64,000 nucleotides of DNA, taken from the NCBI RefSeq assembly GCF_022201045.2, contig NC_068564.1:2728001-2792000 (forward strand), read 5' to 3'. Both the position numbers and the translations under genes were made by a program. This stretch comes from Citrus sinensis. Its lineage: Eukaryota; Streptophyta; Magnoliopsida; Sapindales; Rutaceae. Position 1 is the stretch's first letter; each line of letters starts with the position of its first letter. Positions 1 to 11,600 of this stretch are shown piece by piece. The notes beneath the pieces were generated by a model. That model was not told where the DNA came from, made no database searches, and was given only the letters and a program-made list of their open reading frames with translations.

Positions 1-1492
1 TCTTGCAATGGTGCTTATATTTTAAGTGTATAGTCTCTATCTTTCACTTAAATTTTAATTTGTTGCGTGCCTCCAAAACAAATCCCTAGACCCTAGTTAG
101 TGGAATGTAGTCAAAATTATTGGACAGGCTAGCTAGAGGCAATATACATTCGAAGACGAATCAAAAGTGAATCTCATCTTTTGAACAAGCAATAGTCAAA
201 GGAAAAGAATTTTTATATACATGCATATATATGTTTATTTTATTTTATTTCTCTAAGTTTGGATGCTTGGCTGCTCTAAAGAGGTAGGGTAACGGCCAAA
301 GGGTCAGACTGCGAAGAAAATAATTCGTAGAATGAGTATTATTCAATCAACAACAACCAACATTTTGAGTTTATGTGATTTTTTTTTTTCAAAAGAAAAT
401 TACTCATCTCTTCAAAGTTTCGAAAGGTTTCTCTTAATAAATTAATATCTATTCATCAAATTGTGCAATTTTATTGTGGAGAACCATTGCAAGTTTCTTT
501 TATGTATTGCTTTCACAAATTTTGGTATGCATTGCTTTCACAATTTATATCTTATCATTGCATTATTCAAATGGTTATCCCATTCATTTTCATAACCCTT
601 TGTAATTCAATTCTATGCTTGTGCAAATGGGGATCTATGAATCTTTCTTTTCTTTTCTTTATTTGCAAATGAGTTAAAATGTTGATTCCAAGACTAAAAT
701 AATTTAACGACTTATAGTATATGCTCTTTTAGTACGAGATATACTTGTTTATTTGTTCAAAGAAATTAATATATAATTTTTTTTAAAAAAAATTAAGAGT
801 AATAATAAAGCTCTAAACTCTAGGTATAAAATATTTAATAAAATTTAATGTGGCATAATACTATTAGTTAAATAAAAACACCACGTGACTCATATGATTT
901 ATTTTGTTATTTTGTTATTTTTATCTAATCAACAATGCTATACCAAATTTTGTTTAAAAATGATTTGTACAAATAGTCTGTGGTTCTAACAGTAATGAAT
1001 TAAAAAAAGAAAAAGAAAAAGAAAAATAATGATAGTTACACAAAATTTTGTACTCATTTTATTCTTACAAACAATGGTTTGATTATGATTTCTAAGGGTA
1101 TCGTACCTCTTGTCTGGACACCATTAGATGATAAAATCTGACCATCTGATGGTTTCCTACAATCATAATCTACCAACTGATATAACAATATTATATCATT
1201 GCCACGTGTCCTACATTTGCAAAAAAAAAATTAAAAAAATAGAACAAGTGACAATAATAAAATATGTCACACTAATTTATACAACAATTTATTGAATATA
1301 TATATCATCCTTCTCTAATGTGACGCTTTTTTTTTTTTTTTCATGTAGAGAAATTGTTAAACCGTAAAGTATAATAATACTTATCCGCATGAAAAAAAAT
1401 GAGTTTTTGCATCTAATAATGATTATACATATTTATAGAGTGAGAGAATGCCATATAAGTTCTTATTCTATTTAGTAGCAACTAATTTATTA
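1..1492. other. AT-rich intergenic DNA
   Basis: No gene is visible. The stretch is very AT-rich with many homopolymer runs. The only open frames are short, do not resemble known proteins, and several begin at non-ATG codons. Confidence 0.6.
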
Positions 1493-1949
1493 GAATGGGA
1501 TTATTGGCACCCCTCTAAATATCTCTTAACACCCATTTTCTTAATTAATCTCATTAAAATATTTTAAAAAATTATATAATTCTTTAACACCTCCATCAAT
1601 AACAAAAATACCCTTAATTAAAATGTATTGTGTAAACCCCATTCTCTAATTTTTATTATTAAACCTCATTTCAACAATGGAGTCTCTTCCATTTAAAAGG
1701 AAAAACAACGGGTTTTCATTCTCTCCATTGTAGCTATCAGTGGTAAAATTTTTACCCGAAAATTAGAGGAAAAAGTAACTTTTTTAATTTCTAAAATGTT
1801 AGATTTTATAAGAGAAAAAAAATTATTTGACTTTTGAGCGGAGGTTTAATTAGAAATTGTTCTATTATATAATTTTAATAAAGATTAAAATTATAAAATA
1901 ATTAAAAAAATTTTAAAAGGTATTTAGAGGAGTGGCAATAATACTACTC
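1493..1949. mobile_element. Mutator-like MITE, family A (GGCACCCCTCTA ends)
   Basis: A 457-bp element is flanked by a perfect 9-bp target duplication, AATTTATTA, at 1484-1492 and 1950-1958. Its inverted ends align over about 28 bp: left GAATGGGATTATTGGCACCC, right (reverse complement) GAGTAGTATTATTGCCACTC, both continuing into CCTCTAAATA. A 9-bp duplication is the hallmark of Mutator-like (MULE) transposition. No transposase frame is present, so it is non-autonomous. Related ends occur at 43871 and 61089-61687. Confidence 0.85.
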
Positions 1950-1958
1950 AATTTATTA

Positions 1959-4922
1959 TTGTCAATGCAGGCAAGGATCGGATGGTGTAGATCAATTGCA
2001 ATTGAAAAATAATAATAAAGTCAAACATCTAGATGCATAAGCGCCAGCGAGCTTCCACCATCACAAAAAATTTGGTAGAAGCTGCTCTTCTTCATTAATG
2101 GGTCCATTGCTCTAATTTATTATTCTTATTCTTTTTTTTCCCCCCCCAATCTTCAAGTCTACGCTCATGGCCAAAAAATGTAAATAAAAAAATTAAAAGC
2201 CTGTAGTCGACTACACGGTGTTAGCACTTGTGTCCTTGTCATTACCTTTAGCTAAAGGCAAGTCTAGTAATTTAATATCACTAGTTAATAAAATATTTAT
2301 CGAATTTTCAATTTTTATTTACTTAATAATAATAGTTATATACCCACTTGATATTTTTTCTAATAAGAAGGGATATTTTTACTTAATTTTTTTCTAATAT
2401 TAATGATGGTAAATATTAAATTCAAAGTAGTATTTAATGATGTCAATTCATCCACCATTGAATTGTATAAGATCAATGACTCAAATTTTGTGTCAAAGTC
2501 AAAAATTGAAGTTGAAATATTCCTTCCTTTTTCTAATACCCTAGATAAATTTTCTAACAGCCTAAACAATTTTGTTTCAATGTTATAATTATTTTTTTCA
2601 ATTAAGAAGTGTGAACCTTATCTTTGAAAAAACTCAAAATGTGCTAATTTGGATCTCACAATCCGTTAATTGATTAATATTGGATATTTTTACATCATTA
2701 TAAATTAAATTTAAGGTATTTAATTAATGTTTGAAATAACAGCAATACTAAAATATTCTTTTTTTTTTTTTTAGATATTGGACTATACTTCGAATTAATA
2801 TTGACAAATAACAGAAGTATTGAGATGCACAAGACAAATTAACTTTTTTTTTCTAGCTTTTTTTTTTTTAAATAATGGTTTCATATTAATGGTTTCATAC
2901 TTCGTAATTTTGGTTTTTTTTTTTTTAAATATTCCCACTTTCAACTCATAATCTTCATTTTATTTTTATAATTTCTTTCCGAAAGTTGAAGAAAGCAGCT
3001 TTAGTTCCTCATACCATCCACAAGCACTAAAATATGTTGAACCTTTTAAAATGCAAAAGGACACGTACAATTTTATCTAATCTTATTTTCGCTTTCTATT
3101 CAAATTACATTCTTCTCTTTAAAGAAAAGTTAAAAAAGTTAAAAGAGAGAGTTTTTTTTTTTATTTTTTTCCCCCCAACCCACACATGTTATATATTTAA
3201 ACTATATTTTAGTTTATCCTTAAAGTTACAAGAATTAATCATTTTTTTTTTCAATTAGAAGTAAAAATATAATAATCGTAATTTAATTTTTGGAAACATA
3301 AATATTGAAAATGTTGTTCTCATACTCTTTAACATTAGCAGCAGGTTTTTTTGAATTAATGAGTAAAAACAAATAACCATCTAATAATTAGATAGCAGGG
3401 AAGAAGTTCAAATCTTCTCGGTTGAATGTTAGTAAATTTGATCATTTTCATAATAGTTGAAAGTTCGATTGATTTAGGAGGTTATGATATATATTTTATT
3501 TTATTTTTTTGTAAATGAATAGTGACCGAAGACAAAATTAGTAAAAGAAAACAAATTTTGATAAACAAGAGTTGACTAGAAATGCTTAAGATATTTAAAC
3601 AAAATCAGCGTTAGTCAACCCATATTCTCACAGCAAAGAAAATGAAGGTACAATGGCATAAATTTCTTAGAATTTTGAATCGAATTGATTCTCAAATGCC
3701 AAGAAGTGGAGACTTGATTGTGACTCCAAAGTTTTAATTGACTTCATTAGTTAAAAAGGATTTTGCAACTTGCACTTCCTCTTTTTGTGGTGACCAAATG
3801 AATCTTAATGTCAGCATATGTTCTTTTTGTTATGGGCACAATGATTCTCATTTCAGGTGTGTGCTTATTAGTTTCGCTTAATGCGTTTTACTGTATTAAA
3901 AACTTTAATTAATTAATTAGTCAATTAACAGTATTGAAGTTTAATCTTGTGCGGATATTGTATAAATGAATAGCATGAGAACACAAAGGGAGATCGAGAC
4001 CAGCAGACCAAGTCATTTAGGCAGTCGGCAGTCGGCAACGGCGACGCGTCATTTTGATTACAGCTAAACAACCGACATACACCCAGAAATTATAAGATTA
4101 ATCCATTTAATTATCATATTTTGATTATGTCTTATCTCATTTGTGGTTTAGCTTCGTGACAAAATTTGGGCCATTTCTAAATTAATATCTTTTTTTTTTA
4201 TATTTTTACTATGTTACAAATTTTGAGGTTTCATCAAAACTATACCCTTCGTGTAGGATATGGGCACTCACTTTAAGTAGGGAAATTTAAAATTTTAAAT
4301 AAATAATTGTAAATGAATCCTCAATCCTGCAAAGTTGTTTGTTTGCCTTTGACATATTATATAATATTAAGGGTTATGATCATATTTTATTTGTGATTTC
4401 CTCGTACAATTCTGAATCAGGAGATTGTCTGCTTATAGTACTTCGATAAACGGTCAAACTTTCTTATGTCGGCATTAAAAATCACTAAATGATTTAGAAT
4501 AATTAAGTGTTTGAATTTCAAAATTACATAATTGAATTGAATGATTAATGATACATTTGTTTCCAAACAAACCATTCAATACGTTCAATTTGATTTTTCA
4601 TAATCATGGTTATTGGCCCGATTCCACCTCATTGTATTGGCCACAATGTGATGTGAATTATTCTAAAGAAACTAAAATTCAATGTAACATTGTTGGAAAA
4701 AAAAAAAAAAAAAAAGTCTACTCCAACGTGGTGGCTTTCAGCTTAACATTCCATGTTCAAATCAATAATCATGTTCGAAATAGTTTAAATGAAACCAAAA
4801 AATAAATAAATAAATAAGAAGAAGAAGCAGCCTTCGAGTTTTTTAAATGGTTTTTTTTATTAATTATGTATAATAATTTATTTTTTTAATCTTTACATAT
4901 AATAACGAATAAGTTCATATAA
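1959..4922. other. AT-rich intergenic DNA
   Basis: No supported gene. Overlapping short frames on both strands at 2360-2588 reflect low-complexity AT sequence. Poly-T and poly-A tracts are frequent (for example about 2760-2772 and 4699-4715). Confidence 0.55.
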
Positions 4923-4931
4923 TATTCATTT

Positions 4932-5081
4932 GGATCAGGTTACAATGCAATTGTGGTACCGTGCCACAGTGTCACCAGCCGTTGAATCCACTTAAATGAG
5001 TGGGATCCACTTGAATGAGTGAAAATCTAACGGTTGGGTGCAACTGTGGCACGGTACCACAGTTGCACCACAGTTGTATCC
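4932..5081. mobile_element. Mutator-like MITE, family B (GGTACCGTGCCACAG ends)
   Basis: A 150-bp element has a perfect 9-bp target duplication, TATTCATTT, at 4923-4931 and 5082-5090. Both inverted ends are 38 bp long, begin GGAT and end in GTGGTACCGTGCCACAG, which is itself nearly palindromic. The interior carries GTTGAATCCACTT-type motifs on each side. It is non-autonomous, with no coding capacity. A diverged relative lies at 42293-42400. Confidence 0.85.
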
Positions 5082-5090
5082 TATTCATTT

Positions 5091-5690
5091 TGATGGCGTC
5101 AGTTGACTTAACTTATAAAATCTCATGTGATACAATAAATTTGATGTAAAAACCTTTTCATATAAGTGAAGATGTGATTTAACTTTCAGTTAAGCTATGC
5201 CTAATGAAGAGAAGAAAAAGTGATGCCCATTTTGATACATTTGATATTTATATAGGCCAATCAATGCAAATAACGTTAAGACATAATTTTATTGAGCCTG
5301 TAACTTGAAGTTATTTGGTTACGTCCATTTTATTATGGAAACAGAGAAAAGTAGCAACATGTTCCAACTGGAGCTCAAAGGTATTGAGTGGAGATGACGT
5401 TTGTACAGAGTGTGGTTTGATTTGATTGTATTTGAAACTTAATCCTCACTCTTGTGTTTGACAATTAATGGCCAAAAATTAAAAAAAAGCACTGTGTTTT
5501 AGAATACGACCAACTGTTTAATTTTTCGTTTCAATTACTTGAATTCAATCTCCAGAGGATGCAAGACAAGAAAGAATGGTTCCCAATTCCCATTCGTTTT
5601 GCCCGGTTACAAGAAATGAAAAGAAAAAATTGCCAGCTATACAATTTTAAGCACAAAAAGTAAAAATAAAAAAGAAAAAGATTTAACTAA
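5091..5690. other. Intergenic DNA and 3' flank of the MATE gene
   Basis: No gene seen. The part nearest 5690 should carry the 3' untranslated region of the minus-strand MATE gene, but I could not choose a polyadenylation signal. Confidence 0.5.
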
Positions 5691-7268
5691 TTAAACAGGA
5701 CAATCATGATGAGACGATTTATTATCAAAATTATTGCCATCTAATAAATATAAAGAATCTTCCTTGATTTCAGCTTTGGATGGTAGCTTCTGTTGCTCAA
5801 CATCTTTGCTGTCATCAACAACCACCCCATCTCCAGTCAGCTCTTTGGCTCTTTGTGCCTCAAATTCCCAATCGGTTTTACCCAAAACCACCAACATGGT
5901 CACTACGCATGAGCCTTGTGCCGCCAAAAGCCCTAGCCACAGCCCTTCAAAATCAAACCCCATGTAAAATGCTAACCACACTGCCACTGGAAACCCCACT
6001 ATGTAAAAACATCCCAAGTTTATGTTTGCTCCCACTTTTGGCCTTGCTGTTCCTCTTAGCACCCCACATCCTGTTGTTTGTGGGCAGTTTCCAAGCTCAC
6101 ACAGCCCTATTATGGGCAGTACGATTGATGTTAATGCTATGATCTCTTTGTCTTGTGTAAACATGCTAGCCCATATCTTTCTTACACTCGCTGCAAAGAA
6201 TAACGCTGAAAAGCCAAGCATGAAGCTGCAAGAAAGGCCAACAATAGCCGCTAGCTTTGCTTTCTTGGGCTGGTTTGCACCAAGCTCATTACCAACCCTT
6301 GTTGACACACTGAAGCTTAGAGATGATGGGAAGATGTAGATTAATGATGTGGTTTGTATTAAAATGCCCATCGAAGCAATTGTTGCTCTCGGATTTAACA
6401 AATACCCACAGAGCAAGATCATGATCTCATACCACCACCACTCAAGGCACACTGAAATGCAACTTGGGATGGCCAAATTTAACAAAGTTTTGCATTCTTT
6501 GAAGCAATCCATTGAGAAGCCGCCCCATGTTTTTTGGTAAACTTTTGAGATGATGATGTAAATGATTAAGGAGGCTACAAGATTGAAGTTAGTCCAAACC
6601 CCACTCAGGGCAACACCTTTTATGCCTAAATTGAGCTGTGTGACAAGAAAGTAATTGATGGGGATGTGTAAAAGAATTGAGAGCGTAGCACAAAAGGTTA
6701 AAGGTAAGGTTATGGCTTGAGACCTGAGGTAGATTCTTAAAGGGTGTAAAAGAGATTGAGCTAAGAGGTCAGGGAGGGAGTAAAAGAGATATGATTGTGC
6801 CACTGTGGCTATATCTTCATTTTGGCCACAGAAGAGTAAGATATTTTTCATGTTTAGCCAAAGGAGAGATATAGGAATTGAAGTGAACATGAGGAGGAGA
6901 ATTGTTTTTTGTAAAGCGAGGCCGAGGAGGTTGTGTCTTTGGGCACCAAAAGCTTGGCCACAAATGGGTTCCATTCCCATCGCAAGGCCAGAGAGGATAG
7001 AGTAGCCGGTGATGTTGGCGAAGCCAACAGCAAGTGAGCCCCCAGCTAGGGCAAGCTCGCCGAGGCGGCCGAGGAAGAGCACGGAGATCATTGAGCGGGA
7101 GTAGAGTAAGAGGCCGGTTAGTATCATGGGGAGAGCTATTTTCGCTATGGAAATGGCCTCTCTGATTGCAAGTGATGAGTCTGTTGTTGGGCTTTTTGTG
7201 ATCAATGGGGCATGCATGTTGGGATGGATTGAAGAGTTGCATTTAGGGGGAGAAGGAGGCTGACACAT
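5691..7268 (-). CDS. MATE efflux transporter, DETOXIFICATION 48-51 type
   Basis: Intronless gene for a 525-residue multi-pass membrane transporter of the plant MATE/DTX family, which exports organic compounds or moves them into organelles in exchange for cations. About twelve hydrophobic segments cover residues 42-490. Family signatures are MEPICGQAFGA (99-109), SVCLEWWWYE (272-281), STRVGNELG (322-330) and CELGNCPQTTGCGVLRG near 395-411; the WWWYE and NCPQTTGCGV motifs are typical of the DTX48-51 branch. The N-terminus (about 40 residues) and the acidic C-tail are hydrophilic. The frame stays open upstream to 7322, but that codon is TTG; the first ATG is at 7266-7268 and gives MCQPPSPP, so I start there. 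Members of this branch in Arabidopsis affect organ growth, senescence and hormone responses. The exact orthologue (DTX48, 49, 50 or 51) and substrate cannot be told from this sequence alone. Confidence 0.93.
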   Translation of the reverse strand: MCQPPSPPKCNSSIHPNMHAPLITKSPTTDSSLAIREAISIAKIALPMILTGLLLYSRSMISVLFLGRLGELALAGGSLAVGFANITGYSILSGLAMGMEPICGQAFGAQRHNLLGLALQKTILLLMFTSIPISLLWLNMKNILLFCGQNEDIATVAQSYLFYSLPDLLAQSLLHPLRIYLRSQAITLPLTFCATLSILLHIPINYFLVTQLNLGIKGVALSGVWTNFNLVASLIIYIIISKVYQKTWGGFSMDCFKECKTLLNLAIPSCISVCLEWWWYEIMILLCGYLLNPRATIASMGILIQTTSLIYIFPSSLSFSVSTRVGNELGANQPKKAKLAAIVGLSCSFMLGFSALFFAASVRKIWASMFTQDKEIIALTSIVLPIIGLCELGNCPQTTGCGVLRGTARPKVGANINLGCFYIVGFPVAVWLAFYMGFDFEGLWLGLLAAQGSCVVTMLVVLGKTDWEFEAQRAKELTGDGVVVDDSKDVEQQKLPSKAEIKEDSLYLLDGNNFDNKSSHHDCPV

Positions 7269-7415
7269 TATTGTTACTATTATTTTTCTTCCTTTTTTTG
7301 GGAACTTTGTTTTGGATGTCAAAACCTAAAAGCGCTTTTGGAGAAAGCAGGGAAGTGATTGTGGAGAAAGAGAGAGAGTTGAAGGGGGAATTCTGAGAGG
7401 AGCGGTGAAGGGGGT

Positions 7416-7421
7416 TTTATA
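7416..7421 (-). promoter_or_regulatory. TATA box of the MATE gene
   Basis: On the minus strand the sequence reads CCCCTATAAAACCCCC, with TATAAA about 145 bp upstream of the chosen ATG. It is followed downstream by a CT-rich leader (CTCTCTCTTTCTCCAC), a common arrangement for plant transcription starts. Confidence 0.65.
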
Positions 7422-7429
7422 GGGGTTTT

Positions 7430-7967
7430 GCGGACGGCATAAATTAAAAACTTTTGGAAGGACGCTAGTGTTGTTTTGTACCGGCCTGCAAAAAATCCAC
7501 TTCGCGAACTAAGATTCGAAATTGCACGACTAATACGTCTTTCTTTTTTATTTCCTCCCCATCTTTTAACTTAAAATAGCTTAATTTACAATTCGCATGG
7601 AGTTCAACTCTTCGATACGAGATTTGGTGTTTTCTGAAATAAATAAATGAGTCAAAATGGGTTTGAAGCATTTTTCGATTGGGGCCAAAGAGAACTCAAT
7701 GTCATGTCCTTGAAAAGCAATAACAAGGACAAATTCTGTTTTTGGACAATTCGTGGACGTAGTTCAATAAACCAAAAAAGCCCATTTGGCCACTAGGACC
7801 GATCAAAAGTGTCCTAGGAATTCTAGATTTTATGCATAATACAAATTAGTATGGTGCCATTTTTGTCAACCTAAAATTGTCCGCTGTGTGGCTGTACAAC
7901 TAAGCAATTGCAACACTTAATTTATTATTATTATTATTTTCTTTTTTTTTTAACATCATGACACTTC

Positions 7968-8008
<41 letters not shown>

Positions 8009-8229
8009 TCCAAAGAAGACGTCTTTGGTCCTAGCACGGTTAAAAATTTCAGCGGCGAACAACCAAAAGGAGTTCTGTTCCAACACAAATTTCATGGTCA
8101 AATTTTGTAGACCTCAAAACAAATTGCTCAACTCACTCTTAGCTAACCATTCATCTTCCTTGGATTTGACCACTGCTTTATTACTCAAGTTTTTGAACTA
8201 TGCTTGCAATATCAATAGTGCCCGTTTCA
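7430..8229. other. Upstream intergenic DNA of the MATE gene
   Basis: No gene is visible beyond the promoter. The stretch contains a TG microsatellite at 7976-8007. Confidence 0.5.
7976..8007. repeat. (TG)n microsatellite
   Basis: Sixteen uninterrupted TG dinucleotides directly follow a short TA run. Confidence 0.95.
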
Positions 8230-8625
8230 TATGATTTATCTACAATTTATAAGTACTTATTTAATTTCATAAGTTTCTTTTTAAAATTTTTACTATTATT
8301 TAGGTTTTTTAGTAGAACTTTTAAAGATTAAATAATATATTTTGTCTAAATTAACAAACTTAAATTTTGGATTTTGGACGTAGAGTTGAATTTTTTTACA
8401 AAATATTAAGATATTAAAAATATCATTTGTTTATTGGATAATTTTATTTTATTTTCATAACATAACTTTAAAAAACTCATTTATTAAAGTAATTTTATAA
8501 TTTTTAGTAAAAGCCCTCATTGAGAGCCAAACAATTAATAATTTTTTTAGTGAAAATTTATTAAAAAAATTCTATTTAAATAAACTTTATTTAAAAAAAT
8601 TATACCAAACGAAATTTTAATGAAA
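8230..8625 (-). mobile_element. Dispersed AT-rich MITE-like repeat, copy 1
   Basis: The reverse complement of this stretch aligns with 24022-24340. Shared blocks include TTTCACTAAAAAAA, TTTTTTAAAGTTATG and AAATGATATTTT. Its two ends are weakly inverted (CGTTTCATATGATTTAT versus CGTTTGGTATAATTTTT). I could not fix a target duplication, so the class is unknown and the boundaries are approximate. Confidence 0.55.
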
Positions 8626-8639
8626 AATAAGTCTCGTAA

Positions 8640-11600
8640 TTATTAGGAGAAGGACAAAATTTAAGGATCAAAGGATGCGTTGGGGATGAATGAACCCATT
8701 TTAGAGGATAGGAATCAAACTATCAAAGCTCCTAATTTTCATTCAAAGTGCATTTGGCAGTCAGCTTTTGCTGGGGAGTTTTCATTCAAAGTCCCGCTTT
8801 TACACCGGCAATGGACCTACAAAAACAGCAACAAAGACAAAGGGATGGCAGTGATTGTCTCACAACAAAATTGTGAGTGGGTTAGTCTCGAGTCTCCCAG
8901 CATTTGCATGCCCTTTATGACAAGGACAAGCAAAGGCCAAAGAGCCCGCGGACTTTGGGACCCTGAGATTTTGACTCCAACAAGGAGGACTTACTTTTTG
9001 GGTCATAACAAGAACGTCTAGAAATTGACAAAATAATAATACAACAACATCTTTATTAGTTAAAAAAAAAAGTTAAAAGAAAAACCCCATTACACTTTAA
9101 TTGACCCAAAAATTTGAGTTCCCATTTCTTGATATTGGAATTTTGTTTGCTTGTAAACTGGAATTTAAGCAGATGCCATGCCACGAGCAGATGTAGACCC
9201 ACCATTTTTTGGAGGTGCTTTCGGTGGATTCTTTGGATACACGAGTGGGAGATTGAAACATACTCTGATTCATAATATTTTATGACTAAGAAATGAAGGA
9301 ACACAACAATCACGAATTTGGGGAAAATGAAACCAGGGGACAATTAATCAACATGTCTGCGTCAATGCCCTAATGATTTAAAATACCACATGTCTTCACT
9401 ATTTTTTTTTTTTTTTTCAAATGAATGGTGAATTTGTATGCTCTCAAATTTCAAAAATATATCTTAATTAATTGTGGAAACTACTTGGAAACGAACCAAA
9501 CATTTTAGTTTTTGATGCCAACAATCACTCCAAAAAAAAACTTCACCCTTAATTATATGTATATTATTACAATTTATCTTCGTTTTCAATAAAATGCGAA
9601 GTGTAGACTAATTCATGCATTTGTATTATCTTAAAGTCCCAAACTCAATGATTTGCAAATCTCTGTATCATGACATGGGATCCATTGCCGACAGAATCTC
9701 AAGCCTGAGCAGAATTTGATCTCGTGCTTGAAAACATTATTTATTGCATGCTCTGACAAGGTATCAACTAAGACTGTAAGCTCGTCTAGATCATTCAAAA
9801 GGGAGGGGAGCTCGAAGAAGGTCAAAATTATGTCCAAAAAGTCAAATAGTTTTCACTTTTTTTAAAAAAAAAATGTTTTATGACCAGGGAGAGAAGGTAT
9901 TTGCATTTTTTTTTTAAAATTGGATTGAATCTAATCAACCCTAAAAGCACAAACGCAAACGATTCATATTTTCTTGCTACATCTTATACTTTGTACGACC
10001 GTTGTCCCGAAGAAGCCAATAAAATGGTGGCTCGATTTTATTCTTGGTAAAACCTTACCGCTTGTTGCGGAAAGAAAATGATGATAGCAACATTCATGAA
10101 CCCATTAATGAGAGTTCAAATGATCCCTTTTGTTTAAGGTCTAAAGATACAGGATGAGTTTATATTAGGATTTATCGTAGTTGGTTTTAATAATCCTTGA
10201 CATTTTGAATTTGTTTCATACATGTTGAATCGATGGCTTGGATGAATAATTATATGTAATTGCAGTTGACTTAGGGCTAGAGTTATCGGATAAAGGATTT
10301 GAGTAAGTAATAATACTGTAATAGCAGTCTGAAATTTTCGACGACAGGGTTCAAACTTATTACCCATTTGGTGATAATGTTCATGGTATTATATTTGCCA
10401 AATTCCCTAGTTTAAATGACTTAAAATTCAATTTAAAGTCTCTTCTTATACTAATTTTAGGAAATTTTGGAGATTTTTAAGTTTTTCTAAGATATAATCG
10501 GGTTTGGAATCAGCTTCATCACCTTTTTGCCTTACAAACGGATTTAGATTACTTCAAGGTTTAGTATCTAAGCAGAGTTGGCAACCTTAGCTAGTTTATT
10601 ATCCAGTCTTTTCTATCAATAAGATTATAGTTTAAAAGTTTGTTTCTTCCCATCCTTTCATATTTTCGGTCATCAATTACATTCCTTCTTTTCCTCTTTT
10701 TTGGGTAAAAGCATCTAATTATTCAAATCGTCTTAACATGATAAGACCTCCCAAGAATGGACAGCTCTCACAATTTAGGCTTTGCCCGCTAACAATGGAG
10801 ATTATCCCGACAGAAAAGCCAAGAAATGCTGATGCCAAATCCTAATCCCTCCTTGTCACCGAAAGAGAAGAAAAAAAAAAAAAAGGGAAAAAGAGAAAGG
10901 TAGCCTACAAAGCTTTATTTTAGCAGTTATGTTATTATTAGTCCTGTTTAAACCGCTTCTTAACTATAACTTTGATTAATTTAAGTTTTGTCTGTTGAGA
11001 TAAAGCTGTGGAAAAAGTTAATTTATTAAAGAGACGATAAGCTTAATGAAAAACATGTGTCATATCAGAATCCTTTTTACTTGATCTTCACATTCTGTAT
11101 GGTAATATATTCCTTTAAAGATTTTATGGGATCCAAATTCTATGAGTCAAGATTTGCACACAGACTTTATTAATAATGTGATTTATGCATGCATATATTC
11201 TAGAAAAAGTAGTCGAATCCATGTTGTTTAACAAAACTAATCAAAACCTTCATGATGTTTTAAAATGCATTTGAATTCGTAAAATTGTCAACTTTTTTTT
11301 TTTAAATACGAATCTTACTATTTTACTCTTTGGTAGTCGTTTGATGTTCGGAATATAAATAACTTTAATTGTTTAACTAATTGAATAATATAATTTTTTA
11401 TCCATAATTAATTAAAAAATTACGAGAAAATTGGGAGAGTTTCTAAAATACTACGACAGTTCTGTTATTTTTTTCTTACAATTTTTCATTTGATTTTTAA
11501 AATAATCATGATTAAAAGAATTACTCATTTAGCAAATTACTTAAATATATTCATATTCCTAACATTAAACAATCACCGTTGGTAAACTGATAAGATTTGC

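Noticed and set aside
7269..7322. Eighteen extra N-terminal codons for the MATE protein
   Set aside because: The upstream codon at 7320-7322 is TTG; the first ATG is at 7266-7268 and gives a typical DTX start.
8686..9021. 111-codon ORF starting with ATG at 8686
   Set aside because: No recognisable domain, no introns or neighbours that support it, and an internally repeated TTTCATTCAAAGT suggests non-coding repeat DNA.
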